A DNA stretch of 64,000 nucleotides from Fagopyrum homotropicum (lineage: Eukaryota > Streptophyta > Magnoliopsida > Caryophyllales > Polygonaceae): positions 45,357,001-45,421,000 of the forward strand of contig BSWB01000002.1 in the NCBI GenBank assembly GCA_033239125.1, given 5' to 3'. The notes beneath the pieces were generated by a model. That model ran no database searches. It was given only the letters and a program-made list of their open reading frames with translations, and had not been told where the DNA came from. Positions 36,913 through 48,972 of this stretch are shown here, in pieces (within the stretch, counting starts at the first letter, position 1; the number at the start of each line of letters is the position of its first letter). A program made the position numbers and the translations under genes.

Positions 36913-37765
36913 CATCCGGTATGAACTTCCGGTATACAAAAATTTCGGTATGAACTTCCAGTATGAAAAATTTTGTTATGAACATCCGGTATGAACTTTC
37001 GCTATAAACTTCCGGTATGAACGGTATGAACTTCCGGTATAAAAAATTTTGGTATGAACTTCCGGTATGAAAAACTTCGTTATGAACTTTCAGTATGAAC
37101 TTCTGGTATGAACGGTATGAACTTTCGGTATGAAGTTCCAGTATAAAAAATTTCGGTATGAACTTCCGGTATGAAAAACTTCGTTATGAACTTCCGGTGT
37201 GAACTTTCGGTATGAACTTCCGGTACAAAAAATTTCGGTATGAACTTCTGGTATGAAAAACTTCGTTATGAACTTCCAGTATGAACTTTCGGTATAAAAA
37301 ATTTCTGTATGAACTTTCGGTATGAAAAATTTCGTTATGAACTTCCGGTATGAACTTCCGGTAAGAAGTTCCGGCATGAACTTCCAGTATAAAAAATTTC
37401 GGTATGAACTTCCGGTATGAAAAATTTCGTTATGAACTTCCGGTATGAACTTTCGGTATGAACTTCCGGTATGAACTTCCGGTATGAACTTTCGGTATGA
37501 ACTTCCGGTATAAAAAAATTTCGGTAAGAACTTCCGGTATGAAAAACTTCGTTATGAACTTCCGGTATAAAAAAATTTCGGTATGAACTTCCGGTATGAA
37601 TTTCCAGTATAAAAAATTTCGGTATGAACTTCCTTTATGAACATCCGGTATAAAAAATTTCGGTGTGAACTTCCGGTATGAACTTCCGGTATGTAAAATG
37701 TCCGGTATGTAAATGTCCGGTATGTAAAATGTCTGATATGTTAATGTCCAGTATGTAAGTGTCTA
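36913..37765. repeat. GGTATGAACTTCC minisatellite (right array)
   Basis: About fifty units of CCGGTATGAACTT or CGGTATGAAAAATTT alternate, with higher-order repeats of about 50-60 bases. The orientation is opposite to the left array. Open frames on the minus strand are artefacts of the repeat. Confidence 0.92.
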
Positions 37766-38005
37766 GTATGAAAACAGAAAATAAAAAGGAAAATAAAATA
37801 AAAAAAAATTCAGTAAAATCAAAATTTACATAACAAACATCAAATATTCTTCTTTTTTAATAGAAGGGTTAATTAGTTTTACCTTACCATTAAATGAAAG
37901 TGGTAAAAAAATCATGGGGTATATTTACTAAATAGAAAGCTAGTAAAGGCCTAGTTAGTATACAATAAAATAAAAAAGTCTACTTATCTAATTAACCCGT
38001 TTTTT

Positions 38006-38418
38006 TTTATAGAGTTTATACTCTGGTTAATAATTTAACCTAAGTTAATAATTTAATAGGTTATTCCTTTGACTTTTGTCCATTTGATAAACTAACATTG
38101 GAGTCAAGATTTTGCCTTGAATCATATAAGAAGAGATATTAGGGTTAAAAAATGAAAAGGATTTACAACCCTTTTATTAAAATAATTAAAAGTTGTGATT
38201 TGATCAAATTAATTAACACTTCTCATACATTTGGATAAAAGTTTAGTTGAACGATTGAACATATAATTAACATTTGAAGAATTAATTATATAGTTGAACA
38301 ATTTCAAATATAGTTGAACTATAAGTCATATAGTTGAACAATTTTCAATATAGTCAAACTATTAGAAATATATTTAAACAAATACATGTATATTTGAACA
38401 ATTGTTACTTAATCTAAA
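38006..38418. repeat. AT-rich DNA with short ATATAGTTGAAC repeats
   Basis: The tract 38285-38410 holds several diverged copies of a unit of about 25 bases around ATATAGTTGAACAATTTTCA. No gene is seen between the minisatellite element and the hAT fragment. Confidence 0.6.
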
Positions 38419-39379
38419 CAAGGGTCCAGTTTGGGCTAAACCTCCGGTTTTCAAACCGGCAGTTTAGGTTTACCGGTTTATGTTAACCGGTAGTTCCCGA
38501 GTTAGGTTTGCAATTTTTTTAATGGATCAAACCGGTGGTTTGACCGCCGGTTTGGTCCGTAAAGAGCCGTTTTGCAAAGACTCTTTGCTGCCCGCGCCAA
38601 TGACTCTTTCAAAGAGCTGTTGCAGAGTGACATTTTATTTTTATTTTTTTTATTAAAAAATACTATTTTTTTAAATAAAAATTCCAACCCTATAAATACT
38701 CAAATCTTCTTCCATTTTATCTCACACCTTCCTACATTCTCAACTTTCTCTACTACTCTTAATCTTGTATTCTCATAAATCTCGTCTTTCTCAAATTCAT
38801 CCCTCGACTCTCGTAATGACAAACTCGAGTGACAACACTCCTCAATTCTTTTCTAACACCCAAGAAAGTGAAACTCAAATGCCCGAAATGTCACAAGACG
38901 CACATCAACAACTACCCCCCGAAAATGCTTACATCCAAGATTTTTACGAAGCATTACACGAAGGGTGAGCCGGTGAACAATTATTGTCAAGTTTCATGCA
39001 ACTATTGTTCAAAGGTATACAATTGGAAGGAAAAGGGCGGCTATAGGACTTTGCAAATGCACATGCTAAAAATCCATCCGAAAATCTAGGGATATCACGG
39101 AGACAATCACAATTGTCCCACGGGTTTGCATCTTCTTCATCTCAATCTCCTCTATTTATGTATAACTATAGTGAAGAAAGTTTAGAATTAGCAGATGTTA
39201 TATGTTCTCATGCATTTCTATTTTCTTATTCGGAATATGAAGAAGTTTGAGCATATAACACTAAATATCTTCAACCTTCTTTTATAACAACTTCTTGCAA
39301 AAACCATTTCCAAATCTTACCTACAAAAGAAAGAAAAAAAAATTCTTTCGATTTTTGCATCTTTTTTGCATCAAGTTTC
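38419..39379 (+). mobile_element. 5' fragment of a hAT transposon
   Basis: The fragment starts near CAAGGGTCCAG (38419), a hAT-like terminus. The next 130 bases carry repeated CCGGTTT/AAACCGG words, typical hAT subterminal motifs. A TATA box (CCTATAAATACTC, about 38688) precedes the transposase start. The element is cut at 39379 by the LTR of element B; the rest would lie beyond the window or is lost. Confidence 0.75.
38816..39379 (+). pseudogene. hAT transposase N-terminus with BED zinc finger (broken)
   Basis: The ATG at 38816 opens a frame ending at 38968. The frame continues after a shift near 38960 into a BED-type zinc finger (CNYC near 38999, then HMLKIH near 39060). A further shift near 39089 leads to a hAT-like stretch (ESLELADVICSHAFLFSYSEYEEV), with a stop at 39246-39248 and readable similarity to about 39345. 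BED fingers bind the element's ends. The catalytic domain is missing because element B begins at 39380. Assignment to hAT rests on the BED finger, the motif order and the subterminal repeats. Confidence 0.75.
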
Positions 39380-42135
39380 TGTAACACCCCAAGTTCTGGG
39401 AACTTAAAGCGTTACGGGATAGGACCTCACAATGGGTCCCGTCCCTCAGAGTTGCAACGGCAACATCAGATCTAACAACAAGACACAAATAAATGAAAAC
39501 AAAACTTATAATAAAACCAAAGGTTATAACAAAGGAAATTTTAAAAAGACTCGCAGCCGAGTTCAAAACAAACAGAAAGAACGATAACTGAAATATAAAC
39601 CCGGTCCCGTCCTATAATGTACGGGAACCCCGACTTACCACACCGTCCGAATCACTTAGCAACACCTATATCCTACAAGGCATCTACCACATTGGTATAA
39701 ATCATTAGCTATCACTCTAGATATCAGAAAGACAGTAAAGGCACAAACACACATAAGGTAAAGTAAACACATAGCATCCTTACACTCAACCGGTTATTAT
39801 CTTTCATTATGTCTTCCAATTATTAATTCAACTTATGGTTGTTACACGAGAGTCGTTGCGATCTCGCCTCTGTCCCCTTTCACCAACAGGAATAGAACGT
39901 ATGCATCCTTCCGTTACCCGTAGGACTGGTCGCAAGATCACCTCCTAGTTTCCCCATTCTAAACTGGACAAGCGGTAACCGCCCGATTATAATACACTTG
40001 GGCCAATTAAGGTATAACAAGGTCAATCCCATTCCGGTTATCAGTTATACCAATAAACAACGCAAACAAACCAATACAATCAAACCAATACGCGGAATAA
40101 AGTTAAGTGAGTTCAAGAGACTTACCTCACTTGAAGGTAACTCAAACGATCAAAGAACAACTTAGTTTTCCTCAAGAAAGGAGCAAGGAAAGCCTGTTCA
40201 CACAAGACATCATGAATCAGGAACGATATGGTTGCTAGAAGTCTATAACTTCTAGTATCAATGATCTCTAAGAGATCTCCACAAGCTAAGGTCCCAACCT
40301 TAGTCCTACAGAACACTAAGGGTCAACAACAACATCAAGAGGCAAGGAAAGGAACGAGGAAAGAAAGGAAGAAAGCAACTCACCAAAGACGGAAGCTATT
40401 GTGGATAAACCGCAGGGGCGGTAGATAGAGGCAAGGGGGCGGCAAAACAGGCAGCCGAAGGGGCGGATTTGTGCAGGCGCGGGGGCGGGTTTCGGTGTAG
40501 AAGCATTGTCGACTCCTTCGACAACAAGGAACAGAGTAAGGCTAAGGCTTGCTTCTCTCAGCACTCCACACACGTCACAACTCAACCAAGAGAGCCTGTG
40601 AACATCAAAGGATCAACAACGGAACACTCCACAAGAATCAAGAATTACTCAGCAATACCTATATCCTGCAAGGCATCTACAACATCGGCATAAACTATTA
40701 GCTAACATTGTAGATATCAGAAAGATAGTAAAGGCACAAACACACATAAGGTAAGTAAACATAAAACATGCTCGCACTCAACCGGTTATTATCTTTCATT
40801 AAGGTTTAAACCTTTACTAATTCAACTTAGGTTGTCACACGAGAATCGTTACCATCTCGCCGCTGTCTCCTTTCACCAACAGGAATAGAGTGGATGCATC
40901 CCTCCGTAACCTGCTGGACTGGTCTCAAGAGCACCTCCCAGTTTCTCCATTTTGAACTGGACAAGCGGTCACCGACCGTTTATAATACACTTGGTCCAAT
41001 TACGGTATAAAAGGTCAATCCTATTCCGGTGATCTATTATAGCAATAAACAACACAAGTAAACCAATATAATCAAACTAATATACGAAACACAGCTAAGT
41101 AAGTCCAAGGGACTTACCTCACTCAAAGGTAAACTCAAAGGTCAATGAACCACTCAGTTTCCCAAAGGAAAGAAGGACGGAAAGCCTGTTCAACAAGGCA
41201 ACTTGAATCAGAACGGAACGTATTGCTAGAAGTCTATAACTTCTAGTCTCCATGATCTCTATGAGATCTCCAAAAGTTAGGGTCACAAACCCTAGTCTTA
41301 ATGATCAACAAGGGTCAACAACATTAACACAAGCCAAAGGAAGGAATGAGGGAAATAATAAAGGAAAGCCACTCATCAAAGACAGGGCTATTGCAGACAA
41401 AACCGCTGAGGCAGATGGACAGGGCGCGGGGGCGGCACTAGGCAAATCCCGCGGGGCGGCACTGAGCAAGCTCGGGGGCGGTTTCAGCACAAAAGGTGCG
41501 TCGGGGTTTCTCTTGATAGAAAACTCACAGAAAATGATCCAAAGCTTGATTCCTTGATCCAAACACGTCAACACTCAACCAAGGGAGCCTAAGAACAACA
41601 ACATATCAACAACGGAAAGGCCAACAAGCATCAAGACTCGATCTTAATTCTTGAAGAAGAAGAAGAGAAGAACGAAAAGGGAGATAAACAATAGGGAGGA
41701 AAGATGCAGCAAGATCAAGAACGTGAGGGAGAATCAAATGGAAGAAGACTTACATGTTTAGTAGGTTCACAAAGAAAGAAGGCTGCAACTTTTGAGGTTG
41801 AAGAAAAACGTATGCAATAAACGGGAAAAGGAAGAGAAAGAGTGAATTTATAGGGAACGGTGAGAAAAGATAGAAGGAAGGACATCTCTAGGGTTAGAAG
41901 ATCAAAAAAGATCCGGCCCGTAATTTAGAAGATTGGATCTTCTATCTTAGGAAAGAAATAAAAACTGGATAAAAACAAATTAACTCGATTTGGGGATCTA
42001 CCGCACCCACGGCTCGACCCCGCCGCGATCAGGGGCGGCCACTGTCACCGCGGGGTGGTGACAGACACATGCTTGCAGCTGAGCGGCAAGTGTCACCGTG
42101 GAGGCGGTGATAGCGAAAAACTGGTTGTTAAATCA
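39380..42135 (-). mobile_element. 3' LTR of element B, with an internal duplication
   Basis: On the minus strand it begins TGATTTAACAACC (42135) and ends GGGGTGTTACA (39380). It is 2756 bp, about 1 kb longer than the related LTR at 60620-62354 (1735 bp), because 39645-40645 is repeated at 40646-41640. A TATA box (TATAAATTC, 41844-41852) lies about 285 bases inside the LTR start. GC-rich GGGGCGG repeats occur at 40410-40490 and 41410-41500. The flank next to it is GTTTC (39375-39379); the other target-site copy is outside the window. Confidence 0.82.
40646..41640. repeat. Second copy of a 1-kb segment within the LTR of B
   Basis: It starts again at the block ACTCAGCAA...CCTATATCCTGCAAGGCATC, already present near 39655, and runs to the CAACAACGGAA...CAAGAATCAAGA block, also present at 40612-40645. 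The two copies differ at roughly one position in seven where compared, so the duplication is old or joins two diverged LTRs. Confidence 0.75.
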
Positions 42136-42377
42136 AATCCCCCTAAAAAGAAATTTCGTTCCGAAACTTGCAACGAACCAAAAGATCACACACCCACAAG
42201 GGTGAAACAAAAGCACTGAACTCAAATCATATATTCCCACTCGGGGGACATAACTCAAAATATCACAAAAGAGTACACAACTCAACAAAGGAAACTAAAC
42301 TCCAACATCTACGCTATAGGTACATCCAACTCAGCATAGAACGTCCGATAGTTCCTCTAGATACTATCCTCTTTATC

Positions 42378-44456
42378 CTAAGTCGCCTCAGCTGATCCTC
42401 GCATCGACCACCGAATCTTCATCATCGGTATGCCCTTCGATCGCAAGCATCTCGTACTACGCTCTAAGACAGCTACCGGATGCTCTACGAATGTATGGCC
42501 TGGCTCGACCACTAAATTCTCATGACTCACGATGTGCCTCGGGTTTGGTATGTACTCCCGTAACTGAGACACATAGAAGACCGGGTGAACACCCTCAAGT
42601 CTCGGTGGCAAATCAAGTTTGTATGTTGCCTTTCCAACTCGCTCAAGAATCTCAAAAGGTCCGACGTATCTAGGACTTAGCTTCCCCTTGACGTCGAAAA
42701 CGTCTAACACCTCGTGTCGGGGATACTCTCAACCATACCTGAGCTCCAACTCTGAACACTAGAGGTCTGTGCCTCTTATCTGTGTAAGACTTCTGGTGAC
42801 TCTGTGCTGCTAATATCCTTTCTCAAATTTTCTCTACTCGAGCCATATCGTCCTGCACATGCTCAGGTGCTACACCGCTAGCACTGCTCGACTCGTCCCA
42901 AAACAACGGTATACGGCGTCTCTGTCCGTATAAGGCCTCATAAGGAGCCATCCTAGTCGATGCGTGCCAACTTTTTTTATACTAAAACTCCACTAAGGGA
43001 AGGTGATCAGGCCACACCTGTCCTTAGTCTAGCACACATGGTCTCCGCATATCCTTCCGAGTCTAGATGGTCCGCTCTGATTGACCATTGGTCTGAGAAT
43101 GATAAGCTGTCGTGAACTGCAGGCTCATTCCTAGGGCGGCATGCAGATGCTGCCAAAACCTTGAGATGAACCGTCCGTCTTTGTCGGAGACTATAGTACT
43201 AGGTACTCGATGAAGTCGTACTATTTGCCTCATGAACTCCTCTGCCAATCGACCTACCGGCCACGTCTTCTTGATAGGAATGAAACGTGCGGTCTTTGTC
43301 AGTCGATCTACTATAACCCAAATAAAATCAAAGCCTCGACTCGGTCTCAAACTGGTAACAAAGTCCATCGAGATGTTCTCCCACTTCCACTGAGGGACGG
43401 GAAGTGGGTGTAGCTCTCCTCCTGGTCGATGATGCTCGACCATGACCTACTGACAGGTCGCATACTGAGCTACATATCTCACCACATCTGGCTTCCGACC
43501 TCCCTACCAAAAAGAGCGTATGATTTCCTGATACATCTTACTCGCACCGGGATGGAGTGAGTAAGGTTTAGAGTGAGCCTCCTGTAGGATCCGCTGTCTC
43601 AGCTTTCGATCCGAGGGTACACATGCGCGCTCCTGGCGTCTCAAAACTCCATCGACACTGACTGAAAATTGTGGCGCCTCTCCTCGAGACATCCTATCTC
43701 GGATCCGTTGCAAAGCTGGGCAACTCTCTTGCTTCTGTCGGATTTCTACCAACAGATTAGGTAACACCTCTAAGGCGGATAAATGGATGTCGGAATCCGG
43801 AAAGTGGGTATCCATCTCTAGCCATGCCAAGTCTCGCTGTAACTAAGGCTGAGCTGCCAGCCGAGCGATCGCTATCTCCCAGTGAGTCTTCCTACTGAGG
43901 GATTCAACTACCATATTTGCCTTCCCCGGGTGGTATAATATCTCTAGATTGAAGTTTTTGATCAACTCAAACCATCTCCTCTAGCGGTTATTCAACTTCC
44001 GCTGAGTGAATATATACATCAGACTCTTATGGTCTGTGAATATCTGACACGTGGCTCCGTACAGATAATGCCTCCAGATCTTGAAAGCGTGAACAAAATC
44101 AAGATTGTGGGTAGGGTAATTCTCCTCATACGTCTTCAGTTATCTCGACGCGTATGTTATGACTTTACCCCTCTACATCGGAACGCATCCCAAGCCGAGC
44201 TTGGATGCGTCGCTATAAACCACAAAGTCCTCAATGCCCTCTAGCTGAGCTAAAATAGGAGCGGAGTCCAGCCTCCTATTTAGCTCCTCCAAGCTCTGTA
44301 GGCACGGCTCGGACCACATGAATCTCGTAGACTTCCTCAGTAAGGAAGTTAGGGGTCGGGCGATAATTGAAAAGCCCTCCACGAAACGACGGTAGTAGCC
44401 TGCCAATCCTAGGATGCTGCGTACCTCCTCAACGTTCCTAGGAGGCGACCAATATG
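42378..44456 (-). pseudogene. Element B pol, 3' half: RNase H, integrase and C-terminal domain (broken)
   Basis: In reading order on the minus strand: end of RT (AGYYRRFVEGFS, near 44390), RNase H remnants (TDHKSLMYIFTQ near 44020), the integrase zinc-binding region (43830-43504), the integrase core (43443-43063, with the first Asp in MDFV and a second in VSDKDGRF, then YHSQTNGQSERTI), and the C-terminal stretch (42710-42378) with GPFEILERVG, PVFYVSQLREYI and a chromodomain-like tail (LRSKGIP). Several stops and frameshifts separate these pieces. Sequence style and the iMet primer site fit the Tekay/Del chromovirus clade. Confidence 0.8.
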
Positions 44457-44461
44457 CTAAT

Positions 44462-46152
44462 TGTTAGCATGAAATATTGTGATATTTTAGGCACATTTTC
44501 TAAGTGTATTTCATCCATATTGGTGTTCATTGATAAAACATTGAAGCAATTGTGAGTTAGTTTATCTATATTGTCGATATAGAGGTCTACATAAGCTTTG
44601 TGTTGATTGTAGGCAAATAAAAGCTAAAACTGAACGAATCAAGGGAGAATGAAGATGGATTGAGCATGTCCAAGGATTGAGGACACCACAAGGGAGCTAA
44701 GGAAGATGCTAGGATGAAGAATGACACAAAACAAAGGAGATTTACGAGCAATCTATGTTCCACGCTCTAAAGTACGGCCGTAATGGAGTCCACGCTCTAA
44801 ACCACGGCCGTGGAACTTTGGCAACACAAGCGTGGAGCATTACAGAGGGTTACACGGCCGTGGAAGTTGTGAAGCACCGTGATGAATTTCCACGCTCTAA
44901 ACCACGCTCTAAACCACGGGCGTGGAATTATCTATGACTGTGATTTAGGCGATCTTTTAACGTACAAATTAAAGCCACGATCTTTTACACAATGGGCTGG
45001 ACACTTATTCTATCTTGCCCAATAAAAGGACGGAAGGAGAGAGATTCCGTCACCTTCACATACGCCTCCGCTTAGACTTCGCTTACGCTCATTGCACGTG
45101 CCTAGGGTTTCAAGTTGGACGTGTGGAGATTGCTAATTCGCAACGGAGATTTATGAAAGACTTGGAGATTTGGAAGTTACGCTTTGTCCTTAGGTTTGAT
45201 TAGAAGACGGATTGACATTCCGTTCTTCGTTCTTATCAAGGATTGTGATTGGTTTGTGTTATTCCGAATTTGTTATACATCATTATTCTTGTTTGTGGAT
45301 TGAGATTGATTTGAGATTTATTAAAGGTTTTCGAAGGTTTTCATCTTTCATTCTTTTAAATCTTGAATTTTATATCATAATGACTGTTGTTGGCTAAAAC
45401 CCTTTAGCAACTCTAAGGTGAAGGGTTGATAGTTGTGGCTTAGATGATGATAGATCGATCGTAAATTGATTGGATCCTGAGAGTTAGAGAGATTTCGCCG
45501 ACGCCTAAAATCACGGTTTGTTCTTGAGGTTCCACGGCCGTGGAATTCAAGATCTACCCGTGATTTACCCTATTTTACGAACCTTGCTTTTACTATGATC
45601 CAAAGTTAAAGATTAGTTTTAATCTAGTCTTGGCTTGCCTTTTCTAGGTAGTAGTGAAGCCTCAACAACCTCTACTTCGATTTCGAGTGTCACAACCTTA
45701 ATCGGTTTAGTTAGTCTTGATCCTTGGATTACAAGTTTGGGTATTTGATATTAATTCTTGTCTTTAGATCCTTTCTATACTGAAGCCTCAACAACCTTTA
45801 TAGAGAGTGTCTTTAGATAGGTCATATAAGGTTTTGGAACTTCACCGTACATTGCCTTGCATTAGTATACCTTTGCAAACCTCAACTCTGTCCTTATATC
45901 TTTAGTATATCTTGAATCGATTGCCACAGCTGGATTCCTGGATCTTTAGGATTGTTGTTTTCCCAATATTTACAAAAGCTCTTACATTTACTTCCTTGAC
46001 AATTCTATAATTGGATTTAACCCTCCAAATCCCTGTGTTCGATACTCTGGAATTCTTGCTTAACTATATCGATCCGTACACTGCGGGTTCGCTTGCTTGA
46101 TTCTAGTTTTATAAATTTAAAACTTATTTGCACGCACGTTTTCGGGCGAACA
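44462..46152 (+). mobile_element. 5' LTR of Athila element A
   Basis: TG...CA ends and the same length as the 3' LTR. The U3 has a cluster of CCACGGCCGTGG-like palindromes (44773-44925) and one more copy at 45532-45543. The position equivalent to the TATA box reads CAATAAAAG (45020-45028), whereas the 3' LTR has CTATAAAAG. Three short open frames in it recur in the 3' LTR and are not genes. Confidence 0.95.
44773..44925. promoter_or_regulatory. U3 cluster of CCACGGCCGTGG palindromes
   Basis: Copies: TACGGCCGTA at 44773, CCACGGCCGTGG at 44802, ACACGGCCGTGG at 44852 and CCACGGGCGTGG at 44914, with the half-site phrase CCACGCTCTAAA repeated at 44759, 44790, 44890 and 44902. It lies about 100-250 bases before the TATA position, where an enhancer would be expected. 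The motif also recurs inside the element. Confidence 0.6.
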
Positions 46153-46158
46153 AGTTTT

Positions 46159-46176
46159 TGGTGCCGTTGCCGGGGA
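46159..46176 (+). other. Primer-binding site, tRNA-Asp type
   Basis: TGGTGCCGTTGCCGGGGA begins six bases after the 5' LTR and is complementary, with one mismatch, to the 3' end of plant tRNA-Asp, the usual primer of Athila and Tat elements. It starts minus-strand DNA synthesis. Confidence 0.85.
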
Positions 46177-46254
46177 TTTGGTTTAGGCCGAATTCGGTTA
46201 TCGGTTGTCAAGCTTGGGAGCTTTTCCCTTGTTATTTGATATCTCTTCGAGTGT

Positions 46255-47700
46255 ATGCGCAGGTCTAGGAACAACGAAGACCTCTTACCTCTTGATCAAG
46301 AGCTTGAGAGAACTTTGAGGAGAAAGCATAAGGAAAGAAAGATTGCTGAAGAAAGAGAACGTGATTACCAAACGGAGTTGGCGGAAAAGGAAGCTCAACT
46401 CCAATGGAGTGAGAAGACTCGCAGGGAAGAAATAGATCGTCATCAAACGAAGTTTCATGATCTATCGGACATGATGTTTAAAATGAGGCTGGAAATAAAC
46501 AACCTCAAGGAGAAAAAGAGAAGAAGGAGACCGGGAAGATCGGTTAGAAACAACTCATCCAATGAGGATAGCGACTCTTCCATGCCACCACTAGAGGAGA
46601 TTGATCCAACGATCAATGTGAACCCGTTCTTTCCACGGCCAGCTGCAAATCGCCGTGTTCTAGCTAGAGGTGCGAGAGTCGAACGTGTGGATGAGGAGCT
46701 AAGAACTCTTGGCCAAAGGATGGATCCAACGCAGCAACCACGCCTTTTGGGTGTGAACTTTGATGCTGATGATGCACAAGGGTTTAGCTTCAACCCGCAA
46801 GTTATTACCATTGTCCACCAAAATTAATTTGGTGGAACAAGCGCTGAATCTCCACATCAACATCTACAAAATTTTGAGATCATGATGGAGACAATGAAGC
46901 CGAAGAATGCAACTACCAACAGCTATAAGCTCAAGCCTTTCTTCTTCTCCTTGAAGGGGAAAGCATTGTCTTGGTATCAAGCTCTTCCAAGTGGGAAACT
47001 TGAAACATGGGAGGATCTTTCTTCGGAATTCCTCACTAAGTTCTTTCCGCCATCTAAAACAGCGGAGTTAAGAGGTAAGATTAATGCATTTTCTATGAGA
47101 TCTAACGAAAGTTTGTTTCAATCTTGGGAAAGATTTCAGGATTTGCTATTGGATTGCCCACATCATGGCATATCCAAATTGGCGCTATTGGAGATATACT
47201 ATAAGGGGCTAGATATGGAGACACAATTCAAGCTCCAATCCCTTTCATGTGGTACATTCATGGACATGAGGGAAGATGATGCTTGGGACTTCATTGAGAA
47301 GCAAGCGCGAGTTATTAAGATATATTCTCACCGGAAAGTGGAGGCGAATCATGTGAATCAAGGAGCAAAGCTATCACAAGCAGCTCAAACTCAAATCTTT
47401 TCTCTCAATACGGAGATTAAGGAGTTGAAGGAAGCCATCAAAACCAACTTTCCAAAGCAAAAGGAACAAGATGTAGGTTATTTGGGCAACAACAATAACC
47501 ACAACGGGAATGAGAATACAAACCGCAACAACCGGAACAACAACCGGAACAATTGGAACAACAACAACAACAACCGGAACAATTGGAACAACAATAGGGG
47601 TTCAAACAACAACAATTGACGTTCCAACCAACAAAATTCCGGTAATTCTTATTCCAATTTAGGAAATTCACTAACTCCACCTTCCTCTTCTTCCACTCCT
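46255..47700 (+). pseudogene. Athila gag (in-frame stops)
   Basis: The first ATG after the primer site, at 46255, opens the gag-pol frame. Residues about 15-85 are charged and probably coiled coil (EERERDYQTELAEKEAQLQ). The retrotransposon-gag domain follows, with FSLKGKALSWYQALPSG, FLTKFFPP and LLLDCPHHGI. After it comes an Asn-rich run (47490-47616). Stops at 46825-46827 and 47617-47619 break the frame, but no frameshift is present. I see no clear CCHC knuckle. Gag would build the particle. Confidence 0.85.
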
Positions 47701-48972
47701 TTGAAAAGCCAGGGGCAAACATCTAATGGTGGAAGTACTTCGGGGAAAGAGAAGCCCGATCCCATGTTGGAAACAATTTTGGGCAAGCTTCAAGGATTGG
47801 AGACTCGCATCATCAAGGTTGATAATCACATAACTAAGGTTGATAAAGCCCAAAAGGTTTTAGAAAACCAAATGTTTAGTCATGCGGAGGAAGTTCCTAG
47901 GAATCAAGGGAAACTTCCAGGAAAGACGGAGGACAACCCAAAAGGAAGGGTGATGGCAATTACAACTAGGAGCGGAGTTACAACTACCGACCCGCAGCCT
48001 AAGTTTGTAGAAGTCCCCGTTGAGAAAGAGAAAGAAAAGGAGAAGGAGAAGGAAGATGTCTACGTTCCTCCAGCTGACAAACCTCCCCTACCATTCCCGC
48101 AATCTAGAGCGAGAGCGCGTCTAGACAAGCAATTTGGTAAGTTTATTAAACTCATGAGCAAACTGCATATTAATATACCTTTCATTGATGCAATTGTAGG
48201 TATGCCGGCTTATGGAAAGTTCCTAAAGGAGATCCTCTCTAACAAGAGAAAGCTAGAGGATTTTGGAGAGGTTAAGATGAGTTCGGATTCATCGGATCTC
48301 ATCAAAACCATGAAAGAGAAGATGCCCCCAAAGCTAAAGGATCCGGGGTCATTTTGTATTCCCATAGGAGTGGGAGATGTCACATATGATGCATTATGTG
48401 ATTTAGGAGCAAGCATGAGCATCATTCCGCTTGCCTTATGCAGGAAGATCGGTTTAGGCGATCCTAAACCGGTAAAGATGACGTTGTACATGGCGGATCG
48501 TTCCATAACTCGTCCCGTCGGTATAGTTGAAGACGTTCCGGTCAAGCTTGGTAAGTTCTATGTTCCTATAGATTTTGTTGTGCTTGACATTCCTGCAGAT
48601 AGTCCGGCCCCGATCATTCTCGGAAGACCGTTTCTTGCAACATCCGGCTGTATAGTCGATTGCAAGAATGCTAGACTCGCTTTTGACATTGGAGAAGAAA
48701 AGGTAGAGTTCGTTCTTTCCACTTTGGTGAAGGAACCAGCCTTCGATGAGGATATATTCAATATCCATGACGAAGAGCTATCTAGAGAGGAGGTAAGTTC
48801 TATTCTCTTCAAAGATCCCTTGCAAAAAGTTATTTCTATGAGCATAATGGATATAGGGGAAGAAGAGGAGTGCAATGAGGCAATTGAAGCCTTAGAGACA
48901 CAAGAAGAAGTGTGTGAAGAAGAGTTCGAGAAACTCTACGATGAGGCAGAAAACGTACGAATCCACGGTTAG
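47701..48972 (+). pseudogene. Athila aspartic protease region
   Basis: The gag-pol frame continues from a Lys-rich linker into a retropepsin-like protease of the Athila type. The catalytic loop is DLGAS with the Asp at 48400-48402, followed by the hydrophobic IIPL; the second half has ILGRPFLATSG (near 48620-48650), the usual fold end. It would cut the polyprotein. The frame stops at TAG 48970-48972 inside the first internal CCACGGCCGTGG cluster and resumes in the same frame. Confidence 0.85.

Larger units (their letters stand above)
33728..38005. mobile_element. DNA element with inverted GGTATG arrays, copy 2
   Basis: The left end (GAATTTGACCTATTAGTC near 33728) and right end (minus-strand GGGTTAATTAGATAAGTAG at about 38005) match the right and left ends of the element at 4805-7290. 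Inside each end comes a shared tract with AAATGAAAGTGGTAAAA, then a minisatellite: on the left CATACCGGAA units, on the right GGTATGAACTTCC units, so the two arrays are inverted to each other. About 170 bases separate the arrays apart from the inserted solo LTR. This build recalls Foldback-type elements. No transposase is present. Without the LTR the element would be about 2.1 kb. Confidence 0.6.

Noticed and set aside
33961..37765. Regular short repeats that might recall a CRISPR array
   Set aside because: Units are degenerate, adjacent without unique spacers, in plant DNA, and part of a transposon.
44755..45397. Three short open frames in the 5' LTR of element A, repeated at 56176-56818
   Set aside because: They lie in non-coding LTR sequence and recur only because the LTR is duplicated; no domain is recognisable.
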